Assembly: GCA_003952965.2 (NCBI GenBank) | Contig: CM025855.1 | Span: 5,001-69,000 of the forward strand | Direction: 5' to 3' | From: Morella rubra | Taxonomy: Eukaryota > Streptophyta > Magnoliopsida > Fagales > Myricaceae | Length of the DNA: 64,000 nt | Shown: in pieces, positions 39,587-51,030 of the stretch | How the letters are laid out: every line of letters starts with the position of its first letter | How positions within the stretch are numbered: position 1 is the stretch's first letter | The notes under the pieces: model-generated | Database searches by the model: none | What the model was told of the DNA's origin: nothing | What the model saw: the letters and a program-made list of their open reading frames with translations, nothing else | Translations under genes and position numbers: made by a program

Positions 39587-42500
39587 ATGTCGATTCTATG
39601 TGGCCTCCCTCTCCTTGAGTGTGTTTATTGTCTGGCATGTGCCCGCTGGGCTTGGAAACGATGTCTCCACACCGCAGGACACGATAGTGAGACTTGGGGC
39701 CTTGCTACAGCAGAAGAATTTGAGCCTGTCCCTCGCCTTTGTCGCTACATTCTGGCTGTGTATGAAGACGATCTAAGGAAGCCCCTTTGGGAACCTCCTG
39801 GTGGATATGGAATTAACCCAGATTGGCTAGTTGTGAAAAGAACTTATGAAGATACCCAAGGACAGGCCCCTCCCTATATATTATATCTTGATCATGTCCA
39901 TGCTGATTTAGTTCTTGCCATTAGAGGTTTAAACTTGGGAAAGGAGAGTGACTATGCTGTTCTCTTGGATAATAAGCTGGGAAAGAGGAAGTTTGATAGT
40001 GGCTATGTTCACAATGGGCTGTTGAAGGCTGCTGTATGGGTTTGGGATGCAGAGTGTGAGGTTTTGAAGGAATTGTTGGAAAAGTATCCAAATTATACTT
40101 TAACTTTCACAGGGCATTCCCTTGGATCAGGTGTGGCAGCATTGTTGACGATGGTGGTGGTGCAGAATCTGGATAAATTGGGAAACATTTCAAGGAAGAG
40201 GGTCAGGTGCTATGCGATTGCACCTGCCAGGTGCATGTCACTGAATTTGGCAGTCAGATATGGAGATGTCATAAATTCTGTTGTGCTACAGGCAAGTGTG
40301 TATTCCTGTTTGCTGTTTTTAAACAAAAACAAGGCATTTTCTACGCTTATTGTATCTTCTGAATCCTTAATGGCATTTAAATTCTGTTCGTTCACTTCAT
40401 GCTAGTTCTTAGCTCTATATGAAAAATATTCAGTGTTCTAGCTTCTTAGTCTTCCTGTTGGATTGCGTGTTTGTTAGTGAAGTTGGCAGTCTCTTTGAAA
40501 AAGTAAAAGAGGACTTCTTGAAGGTTCTTGCTTATTACATAAGTCTTCGGGACTTTTCTATATCTCTATCTTTGGATAAAATCCATCCCATTGAGAGAAT
40601 TTGACCTTGTACTAGAGGAGCTAGGTTCAGACTTTTGTCCAAAGATTAGCTCTCTTTGATCAAAATAGCTGATGTAATTACTCCCAATGACAATGGGTCC
40701 AATTATGTAGCATATCCATACAGATCAAGTCAGGTTAATAACCATAATGAAAAAAAAAAAGTAACTCCTTGGAGGTAGGTGCTAGTAACTCAGTTTGGAA
40801 TGTCCAGTTTACTAGATCCGCTAATGATTGGGAGTTGGATGAGTTTTCGGCTTTCTTCTCCTTTCTTTATGCAAAGATGATAAGAAGAGGGGTAGAAGAT
40901 AGGATGCATTGGTCGGGCTCTAAGAATGGTGTCTTTACGGTTCAGTTGATGTATGGCTTTCTTGCTTGTTCTTCTGATTCGACTTTTCCGTGGCGGTGGG
41001 TTTGGAGGACGAAAGTAGTTCAGGCTCCTATTGCGAAGGAATATTAGTGTTGATGGCCCAGTGACTGATCGCCGGTGGCCAGTAAATAAAAAGGGGAGAA
41101 GAGCGGCCTATTTGGTAAGGTTCTTGGAAATGTGGTGTCTTGAGGGGTGCATGAGGTGCAGGATGCTTCTGATTCAATTCGATTAACTCTTGACACGAAG
41201 GAATTTGCAAATGTGACAGGGAATCGGGGTTGCTACATTTATGGATGCATGTGGTATGTTGAATTTTCATTGGGTTATGCCTTGGTTGATGTGTTGGTGA
41301 GTTGGAAGAGGAAGTTTGCGGACCCTTTGGCTAAGGCTATTTGGAAGATTTCCTTCTTGTATTTGGTGGTGTTTATGGAGGGAGTGTAATAGTAGGTGCT
41401 TTGATGATTCATCTTTGTCATTGTTAACGTTTGCAGAGGAATTTGGTGCAATCTCTCTTTTTTTGGGCCAACACGGTGTTGGGGTGTCCCTTTTTAGATT
41501 TCCAGGATTTCCTTAGTTTCTTTGCTTGTATGATTTGAGTGTTTTCGGTATAAACCTTTGTACTGTTTTCACCTATATTAATAAAATTTGCTTACTTATA
41601 AAAAAAAAATATTTGCTCATCGAGGAGTTTGGTTCTCACAACTGCTGCTTTTCATCACCAGAATGATGGACAAGTTCTACAAAAGAGAAATTAATTATTT
41701 GTATATATCACTTATGGGTAAATGCCTTGAACAAATTCAAAGAGTAACTAGTTGTCATGTTAAACAGACGCAAGTAGTTTTTATGCCGTTCTCTAATGAA
41801 TCATCCAATCCTATGCTTTCATTAACAAATATGGTGATCAGACAAATTGAAGTTAGAATGAAACAATCTAAAAGGATATATGAGTTGATATATGCTCTAC
41901 AATTGAAGATATCATAAATTGGTTATAAAAAAAGTAGAGTCCCACCATTATTGGAATGCAAGAGGAATGTCCAATTTTAACACGTCACTACTCTTGCATA
42001 TATGCATGATGAGCATCGGTAGACTGATGGGAGAAATGAGTTTCTGTGTGATGAAGGAAGACGTCTCCCATAACTAAGGTGCAATGTTCATGGATGAGCC
42101 CACCTAAGAGTCTCTTTCATTCGGTATTTTAAGATTAGCTGGATAAGGAAAACATTTTGAGCAAGCCCTACTACTAATGAAAAGGGCTGAAGAAGCTTTG
42201 TTGTCCCTTTCTAGGATGGGGGAGGAGGAATGAATTTTATGCATCATGACAAAGGTGGCATTTGCTTTTAGGCAGTCATACACTTTCATAAAAGAGGAAT
42301 CATATATGATATTGAAGACCCCAAGTCATCTGTAGGTATCTGTTGGGATATGGTGGGATCTGAATTCAAGGACATTGATACCGTCTTCGACACATATGGG
42401 GTGGCTCATGTGGTGACATAAATGACTGAACTGTGTCTTGAATTAATGTGGAAAACCACTATGACCTAATTATATGTTAGTATAGCTCAAATGAGGATAA

Positions 42501-44394
42501 GCCAAGACAGGATGCTGTTATTACATAGGTCTGCTGGATTGATCAAATATTTGGTTGTGAAGTTCATTTGTGAATGAACATAATCGATCTGTATAAAACA
42601 GTGACTTGTTCATATTAGTCTATTAAGTGACATAAGTGTATCAAAATATCTAGTTGGATGTGTCTGCAGATGCACTTCCTATTTAATGCTGATGGCAGAC
42701 ATTGTTTAACAGGATGACTTCTTACCACGGACGGCGACACCCTTGGAAGACATTTTCAAGTCGCTTTTCTGGTAGAGTTCAACACCTTCCTGAATTTTTT
42801 GCAGCTAATAGGCTCTTGAATTTTGTGCAAAAGCATTCTTTGCAAAGCAGGACAATGTCTCATCATGCAAGGCAGATTCCTTGCTATCTGTCTTTTAGGA
42901 TGGGTGACTAGTATAGCCTGTTTTCTTATGTAATCTTTTACCTCCGAAAGGACAAAAATTATGTGAACTATCAATCCTATGTATTACATGAGGCACAATT
43001 CGTTGTACAAAAGCCTTTTTGTTTATTGTTTTCGCTACTACTGCATTGATATCTTAGGATGCATTTCAAGGCATCAGTTTTGAAACTCTCTGCGAAATAA
43101 TTGAATAATATTTTAGTGTTGAATCAATCTGTTATCGAATCTGTTTGTTCTTTTGGTGAACAGTTTGCCATGCCTATTGTGCCTAAGATGCATGAGGGAT
43201 ACCTGTGTACCTGAGGAGAAAATGCTCAAAGATCCAAGGAGGCTGTATGCACCTGGTCGCCTGTACCACATTGTTGAGAGAAAGCCTTTCAGGTATTCTT
43301 AGGCATAACAAGCATAGTTCTCAAGCATTTGCCTTTTTGGGCCATGTAATGTTCATGCAACGCAAATATTGCATTTCAAGGTCAGATATATATCTGAAAA
43401 TCATACACGTCTCCATGTCCTAAACATTTATCAAGAATGAGTGTTAGGGTGTATATATTAAAACTAATTCTTGATGGTACCTGTTGTTTGAACTCCATAA
43501 CCCAAGTAAATATGTTAGTAGATTTTGAGGTAGGAGAGCTTCAGCCATTTGATTGACATGCAATGCAAGTATTTGGTTTGCAGGATGGGAAGATTTCCAC
43601 CAGTTGTGAGGACAGCAGTACCAGTAGACGGGAGGTTTGAGCATATAGTTCTCTCTTGTAATGCCACTTCTGACCATGCCATCATTTGGATTGAGAGAGA
43701 AGCCCAAAGAGCGTTGGATGTAAGTTTTCGGCTTGTGGTTAACTATAATGACTAATGGGTGAGTCAGGTATTGGAATTATCGCGTCCTTTTGTCCTATAA
43801 GCTGTCAACAGGGTAGGGGGATCTATTTGCAGAAAAGAAACGTTTGAAAGGGCTATTAGATATATACATGTGAAAAATTAAGCATCTGTTAGTCCTAAAA
43901 GATAGACTGAATCTCCACCTGCCAAAGGGTAGAAGTATGAAGAGAATAAACTTCTGTCTAGTTATACACTGAACTTTTCTTTTATTCTCAGCTTCTGTCA
44001 ATAGTAAATAATATGCCCGCGGGGTGGGGGTGTGGGGATGGGATTTGTGGAGGGTGGTAGAAATATTAACATAAATTGATCTACTCTTAGCGCTAAATGT
44101 GGATGATGATTCCCATAGACTTTTTTGCTGGTTTCAATCCCTCAACCTTTGCATTTTCTCCTCCTGCTGACCCAGTTGATGCTGGAGAAGGATGGGAGCA
44201 TGGAGATTCCAGCAAAGCAAAGGATGGAGCGGCAGGAGACTTTAGCGAGAGAACACACTCAAGAGTACAAGGCTGCACTACAAAGGGCTGTTACACTGGC
44301 TGTGCCGCATGCTTATTCTCCTTCACAGTATGGAACTTTTGACGAGCAGGAGGGAGGGGAGCACTCGGACAGAGCAATCGAGGAATATTCTTGA
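39587..44394 (+). CDS. Class 3 lipase, calmodulin-binding heat-shock protein type (At3g49050-like)
   Basis: Five coding exons: 39587-40291, 42713-42771, 43164-43292, 43584-43719, 44176-44394; 415 aa. The N-terminus (MSILCGLPLLECVYCLACAR) is the Cys-rich mono/diacylglycerol lipase N-terminal region. The Lipase_3 alpha/beta hydrolase fold follows: ILYLDHVHADLVLAIRGLN and the nucleophile elbow GHSLG with S178. Catalytic Asp and His are expected near VVLQDDFLPRTATPLEDIF and SDHAIIWIE. A Cys-rich block LFCLPCLLCLRCMRDTC may be palmitoylated or membrane-associated. The tobacco homologue was isolated as a calmodulin-binding protein; that activity is inferred by family. Intron 1 (2.4 kb) starts with GC, not GT, and carries a LINE fragment. 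The coiled-coil gene follows 865 bp downstream in the same orientation. Confidence 0.95.
40750..41612 (+). mobile_element. LINE fragment with zf-RVT region in lipase intron 1
   Basis: A + strand frame (about 40796-41047) reads WNVQFTRSANDWELDEFSAF, then MHWSGSKNGVFTV and PWRWVWRTKV, typical of the zinc-binding zf-RVT region after a LINE reverse transcriptase. The fragment ends with AATAAAATTTGCTTACTTAT and A10 near 41600. The upstream RT is absent and the frame is broken. No clear target duplication found. Confidence 0.75.
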
Positions 44395-45258
44395 TGCTTG
44401 TTTAAGAAAAGCAAGAAGAAAGAAAGCGGGGGATGAAATCATCTAGCGTCTCTTGGGCAATGATAAGTCAGGAAACATTGCTCAAGAAATACATAGCCAT
44501 GATTGTTGTTGCGATTTAAGCAGCATATAAGAAAATTACAAGTTTGCGTGAAAGCTCATTCTTTGATTTATTGTAAGAGCTAAAGTTGTTCTATGCTTCC
44601 TGATTTTGTCCGTGATATGGTGAGCACATGAACGGACCACTCATTTCTTCTAATAGAATTAGCATGACATCAACTCGATCCTCTCTTGTCTGTATCAAAC
44701 ATTTGGCATGCTATAAATATTTGTAAATATATCTATATATGTATATGTATATCTTTTTTTTAGATAAATTACAACAATCCTCACGAGCTACCAATCTACC
44801 ATCAAATACATTACCAAATACGCGTCTAACCATGGTGTTTGGCTACATAAAATTTTAATTTAAAATTTTAACATTATTACATTCTGACTCTCTTATTTTA
44901 TTTTTTTTTAATTTTTTTTTAATTTTTTTTTAATTTTTTAATTTATTTATTTATTTTTTTTCCTCACTTTTTCACTCACTCTCGTTTGTATTGGATTCTG
45001 GGTTAGTACAATGCACACGCTCCCTCGTATATTTTTCGGAGCATAATATATATGAAAAATACCTTTCTCTATCTCGTATCTCTCCCTCCCTCGTGTATTT
45101 TATATCGTCCCGCTCACCTAACTGACCACGCTCCTTCCCTCCACTTCCTTTTTGACTGGTAGCTCTTCGAACCAAAAAAAAACCCACCTTTGTTCTCTAC
45201 CCGATCTCTCTTTCACAACCTTCATGAGAATTCCTAATCATCCACTGCCCTATTGGTC
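44395..45258 (+). other. Intergenic: lipase 3' UTR and coiled-coil gene promoter
   Basis: Contains the alternating TTAATTTTTTTT tract at 44898-44965. No gene. The minus-strand frame 44972-45187 has no family match. Confidence 0.5.
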
Positions 45259-48200
45259 ATGGATACCTCTACGGAGACCCCACCCGTTACCCAAATCAGC
45301 GGCCGCGATGACCCCGACAATACTTCCATACCACAGCTCTCCGATCGTGATGACCCGCGCACCGAGCTCCAATCGAAGTTACCTGTAACGGAGGAAACCC
45401 TAATTGTCCCCCAGCGTGAAAGTGACTCGGTTGCCGATTTAACCAAACTTCTTGATGAAATCTCGAGGGAAAGAGATTCTCTTCGCGATAAAGCAGACGA
45501 ATTTGAAGCTTCTTTGAAGAAAAAAGAGGTCGAGTTCGCGAAGAAGCTCGACGACGAATTGGAGAAAACAAAGGAGCTCAAGAACGAAATGGAAAACTCG
45601 CGAGAAAGAATCCAGGAATTGGAAATCGAGATCAAAGAGAGAAACGATTTTTTGTTGGATGCGCTCCGGGCGTCGAAGGGGAGCCTCAAGAGGATAATCG
45701 AGAGCGTGGACGAAGACGAAGAAGAAAAGGTCGAGGTAGTGATAGTCGAATCGTTGGGTGTAATAGGTGAAGAAGACGAAATAATGCAAACAAGGAGAGC
45801 AGCAAAGGAAGCAGAGGAGAAGGTGAAAGAGTACAAGGAAAAGAGGAAGAAGGAGAAGAGGGAGCTAGAGAAGAGTGTGGTGAGTTTGACAGAGGAGAAC
45901 AGGGACATCAACAGTTTGCTTCGGGTGGCGCTGGTGGAGAAGGAGGCAGTGGAGAAGAGTTTGAGTAAGTTGAAGGGGAATAGCAATAGTGAGCAGAAGA
46001 GGGTGGCCCTTTTACAGATTGCGGAGCGGGGGTTGCAGAGAGTTGGGTTCGGCTTCATGATGGGAACTGGAACCTCTACAACTAGCAGTAGTGAGCAACA
46101 CCCTCAGACTAGTTCGGATACTAGTGAGTGCGAAGAGGAGGAGATTAACGTTAGTTTGGTACGTTACTTTGTGGGTTTATAATCTCGAATAATCTCAGAC
46201 ATTACTGGAACGTAGAGCTTGTTCTTCTCATATGCTTAATTGAAGTAAAACTTCCTTTGACTTCTATTTGGAAAATAAGAAAGTGGTCGTATTCATTCAT
46301 TTGTCAAAAGAACCGAGTTTGCTGGATAACCATACATGGACATGTTGGACGTTAGATGTGTTCTTGTAAGTTCCTTATATAAAACTATTTCTTGGTGGGG
46401 ATTATGTATTCAGACAATTGGTTTAATCTAAATCTCAATTCCCACATGTCTCTTAATTTCCAGGCCTCAACTGTGGAGAGGATAATGAAGAACTTGCGAC
46501 ATGAGATCACTCAATTGAGGAGATCTTTGGAAGAATCTAGGTAGGTACTTCATTATTGAACTGCACTGCAATTCCTGCATTGTTCGCTTAGGATTATCAT
46601 GGTTTTATCCTGTTGCTGCATCAAATTAGATAGTGAGTTCGCCGACTAAGAGTTAAAAGTAAATCTCATGTAGTTTCTAAGAAAGAAGTGAATAGAGGTT
46701 GACTTATTACCATTGTGGTGTGGAAAACCTCTTTCTCTCTCTCTCTCCCACCTCTACAGGCGCCTGCAATAAATATTTGATACCCCTGTCTAACCTTTAC
46801 ATTTTTGTACAGTATACTGAACACTTATTTTGGTTATTAGTTTTAAGGACCAATTCAAAGTCATAGCAAAAATAGATGAAGAAGAAGGAAAAAAAATGAG
46901 GTGCTTGGAGATTTGTCAATACAAAGTGAAAGAGTTTGCTAAATTAACGTATGTTACAAGCTGACTGACTTGGAACAGACAAAGAAACCTGTCTGTGTGC
47001 TATGACTTAAGATTTGGCAGAATTAGCAGATTAAGAGCTTGAAGTTTTATGAGGATAATTACAATTTATAGTTCAGAGAATATAGAACTTGAAGGGATGA
47101 AAAAATATCAAAGATTGCAAGAGTTCTAGGCCGCAATTAAATGAGGTGTCCTAGAGTTTGTTCCTTTGGTTAGTGCGTAAAGGCTAGAGGATATATGTTG
47201 AGATCCCACATTAGCTTGGATAACTCAACTCTAAGGCGCGTCTTTGGTTTAGGCCCAAGTCTTCATCAATTAGTGGTCCATGCAAATCTTTCCTGGGCCG
47301 TGTGGTGGCTTACATGAACCTATTTCTTCGATTCTATGGATCTTGTATGGGCCGGGTAGGTGCAAGTCTGGTGAAAGCTCCCCTCCATAGAGGCCATGTG
47401 GGAGACGTAGATGACGAGGTCGTCGGTCTTCGAAGGGTGGGAGAATTTTGAGATCTCACATCGGCTAGGAGAACTTAAGTGGAAGACTTAATAAGGGGGC
47501 TTGGATAACTCTAACTATAAGGCACGTATTTTGGTCTAAAGCCTAGTTTCTTCCACTCAGGTTCTCCTAGCCAAAGTGGGATTTCAACAATAGATATAAA
47601 TGTATATGAAAGTGTAAGGGCTTTGATTGGGTCAAGGGAAGGGTAGGGTATGGGGTAGGACGTAAACTGTGCCCGACAAAGAAAATGATGAATGAAAAGC
47701 ACTCTAGGAATTGAAACTTCCCATACGCCAAATTAATTGGAATTATAAATGTCACCAAAAGGGCTTTTTGTTTGGTTTGCATTGTCTTAGGTGGACAGAA
47801 AGGATGCTTCACATCCAATCATGCTATGGGTGCGGAATTATCAATACACCCAATCACATGGTAAGATAAAGATGTGGAATTCTTACACCAAAGCTGGTGA
47901 ATTTTAACCATTCTTTTTAATTATCCATAAGGGAATATGGAAAGGATATACAGATAGGTCAGACGAAATGGAAAAAACATTCCAGATATGGAACATGTCA
48001 GACTAGTGTTCGACACATCTATGGAGTGGGGACTCAGGATTACTTGTTTAGTGACAGTGGAGGTTTCCTTATCACATGAATTTCAATTCACCCTATTGAG
48101 TAAATTTGCATGGTTGAAATACACAGTATATACGATCCTAGTTGCAGCACTCTGTCTGAATTCTATATTTGGTAATCTTTCGATGTTCCCAAAGAGATGA

Positions 48201-50406
48201 TCGTCTATTTGATTTCTCATCACTTTTAGCAATGCTTCGTGATCAAGTTGAAATACCCCCTCCCTCATTTTGTAGCATAGAATTTTGAAGTTCTCCATGC
48301 AAATCTTGCAATTTCAATGAGATCTGACCAGTTCCAATTCCTGCCAAAATTTTCAAGTTTGGAATAAAATGTGAAGTTTGTCTTCTTGTCGGTCTTATGA
48401 TTGATCGCTATGTTCTTTGTATTCAAGATAATAAAAGAACAAACCCACTACTGAATCTAGTGAGTCCAAATTATAGCAAAAAAGGGAACTAACAAGGCGG
48501 TATATTGTAATGTCGTTCTTGGTCCCAAAATTATACTCAATGAGACCTCAATTTTGATATATTGGTAAAGTTGTACGATGTACTGTTAAAGATATAGCAA
48601 TTGATATCTCATTTATTAACATTTCATTCATTTAAGGACCACTTAAACGCATAGGAGAAAGTACATGGCTTCCTATGGTTTAGTATACTTTGTATGTACT
48701 TATATCTACTCTATGCCAGGTCAGACACTGAGCGCCTACAGAGTCTAACTGAAAAACAAGCTCAACAAATCACTGAAAACACCATGTACATCAAAGAGTT
48801 GGAAGATAGGGAGAGGGTGTTATCTCAAAATGTGATTATCTATTTTTTTCAGAAATTGGAATTTTTCTGGATGAATTCCTGGAGCATATCCTTTGCAATT
48901 CTGACATTTTTTTTTTTTTTCTATAAGGCTGAAGAACTCTTGGTAGAAATAAAAGAAACCGAAGCCGAGGTTGCTAGATGGAGGGAAGCGTGTGAATTGG
49001 AGGTGGAAGCTGGGAATAATGTAATTGGAGAACGTGACAAAGTGGTAAAAGTTTATTTCTCCTTTCGATGTCCGTGTTTCTTGATGTACCTTTGCTTTCT
49101 GTATTAGTCAGCTGTTTCATCCATGCTTTCTTGCTTGTTAGAGTTTTGCTTGTTGTGTGGTTCATTAGTCATATGCATCATGCTGTGATGGTAATAACTG
49201 ATGCAATGAAAATTTTGCATATGAGTGTGCTGGTTACCCAATAAAAAAAGCGCAGCCAGTAGCGTTATTTGTGATTAACTTGGCAACGCAGAGAGCCTCT
49301 TTTATATCTGGAACGGATAAAGGAACATTAAACTTCTATGCTCGGGGATGCTTCAACTTTTCTAATCCAAACGGAAGTTGTAGGTGATTAGGAAATGAGA
49401 TAGGGAATACTCGAGCTTAAAAGATGACAGTTTCTCTCAATGTATCCTTATATGTTAGTGTATATATCTATATAGTGAGGTCACACTTGGATGCTTATGT
49501 GCATTTGCAATGGCAAAGGTGGCTGAATTTTTATCAGTTCTCTGTCTGTTACACCTGATGTTAGACATATACGTGAATTGCATACAAGATACAATACAGA
49601 GATATACCATTGAGCGAAGAGTTCTGTTGGAATTGGAAGACCAAAGGCAAACTTTTTTAATGCCAAAACACAAGTGGAGTTGACGTATCTCAGATCCTGA
49701 AATGAAGTTCCTTGTATAACTAGTGCGATGTTCCTGGGAGCCATTGTTTTGTGAACAGTGGAATAATATACCCTTTTGTAAATTTTAAACATACTTGTGG
49801 AAAACAGCTTACTGTGGTGACTAATGTCCAGTCTCATCTTTTAGTATGTGTAACAGAATAGCAGATAATTTTATATAGTACGCAGAATCCTATGATTGCA
49901 TTCTATTTCAAAATGTTCGGTCCATTAAGTACATCATCTCTGAAATCTAATGCTCATAATTCACATCTCTCTCTCTCTCTCTGCCCGAAACTCTCTTCTC
50001 TTGATATCTGCTTGATTTTGAAGCTTAATTCAGATTGCATCTGTTCCATTAGGTGGACATTCTAAAGCTAGAGTTGGAGAAAACAAGGGCTGCTTTGGAC
50101 ATATCAAATGGCAAATTAAAGTTGAAAGAAGAACTCGCAGTTGCTGCAATGGCTGCCCAGGCAGCAGCAGAGAAGTCTCTGCAGCTGGCCGACAGCAGGG
50201 CTGCAGGACTTCGTGAGCGGATTGAGGAGCTGACAAGACAATTAGAAGAAGCAGAAAGCAGGGAGCGGAGTAGCAGGAAGATAAGGCACATTTGTTGGCC
50301 ATGGCGAACCCTCAAAGTAAACCCTGCCAATAGTGCCACTGGTAGAATTCCTAATGCGAGAAGGATGCTACCAGAAATGCAAGCATTGCTTCATTATAAT
50401 GTGTGA
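45259..50406 (+). CDS. Coiled-coil protein, At3g49055-like
   Basis: Five exons: 45259-46158, 46464-46540, 48720-48831, 48928-49044, 50053-50406; 519 aa. After an acidic N-terminus of about 50 residues it is almost entirely charged heptad-type helix (LTKLLDEISRERDSLRDKAD ... LEKTKELKNEMENSRERIQE), with an interruption near residues 275-300 (GFGFMMGTGTSTTSSS, then an acidic SECEEEE). Coiled coil resumes to about 470 and the protein ends in a basic tail with ICWPWR and RRMLPEMQALL. No enzyme domain. It resembles Arabidopsis At3g49055, annotated only as an uncharacterised coiled-coil protein. Function unknown; a cytoskeletal or scaffold role would be guesswork. The ATG at 45259 is used; an upstream in-frame TTG is not a start. 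Intron 2 (2.2 kb) holds a TRIM-like element. Confidence 0.88.
47196..47589. mobile_element. TRIM-like LTR element fossil in intron 2 of the coiled-coil gene
   Basis: Begins TGTTGAGATCCCA and ends TGGGATTTCAACA, the inverted termini usual for LTRs. Two related LTR-like parts (from 47196 and from about 47447) share GCTTGGATAACTC and the AAGGC...TTTGGT block. A purine-rich stretch lies just before the second. No coding capacity, total about 394 bp. A small, old, diverged element; solo LTR is an alternative reading. Confidence 0.5.
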
Positions 50407-51030
50407 TGTACTAGTCTTCTATGGACCCCATTTGAAATGCAAGCATTGCTCCATTAAATCTTGTTTCAACAGGTTCTTTTTCTTAATCTTTAATTCTTTG
50501 GTGAAAGTATGTAAGTAGGACTTCTAAAATGAAAAATCAAACACAACAAATTCCAAAACTCTATTGTGCATTGCTTGTCAACATCTCAGGAGCAGTTATT
50601 TTTTGTTCAGGTGACAAATGCAACAAAATTAATCTTCTTCGACTGTATGAGTCTCCACTATCACATCTCATCGAATTGAAGATAGATAAATTGTAAAGGT
50701 CTTTTTCTTAGGATATGGACTTTGCACTCTTGTCCATGTTATGCAAGCATCATCCACTTTGCATTATGGGTTTGTGGACGAGCATCATCCCCACCACCAC
50801 CAGAATGATTAACTGGATAAACCTAAGGAAAACAAGTACAACAACTGGATTACCATCAAAGGTACAACAACAATAAGTGTTACCATGTACTACACCATAA
50901 GGACTAACCATTAAGTGTAACCAATAAAACTGACAAGATTATCATATACAACAACAAAGTGTACAGAAATATTATACTAAAAAAAAAAAAATCAAAAATA
51001 CAGAAAACCTTAAAGATCTCTTACTATTGG
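50407..51030. other. Convergent 3' flanks of the coiled-coil and KIN-10C genes
   Basis: No ORF of note. A short segment TTGAAATGCAAGCATTGCT-like (50430) repeats the end of the coiled-coil coding region (CAGAAATGCAAGCATTGCTT near 50374), a small local duplication. Confidence 0.5.

Noticed and set aside
45234-46058. 274-residue minus-strand open frame opposite the coiled-coil gene
   Set aside because: Antisense shadow of exon 1; Ser/Phe-rich composition results from reading Glu/Lys codons backwards.
47196-47589. Cassandra-type TRIM with a 5S-like LTR
   Set aside because: No 5S rRNA-like internal promoter sequence was found.
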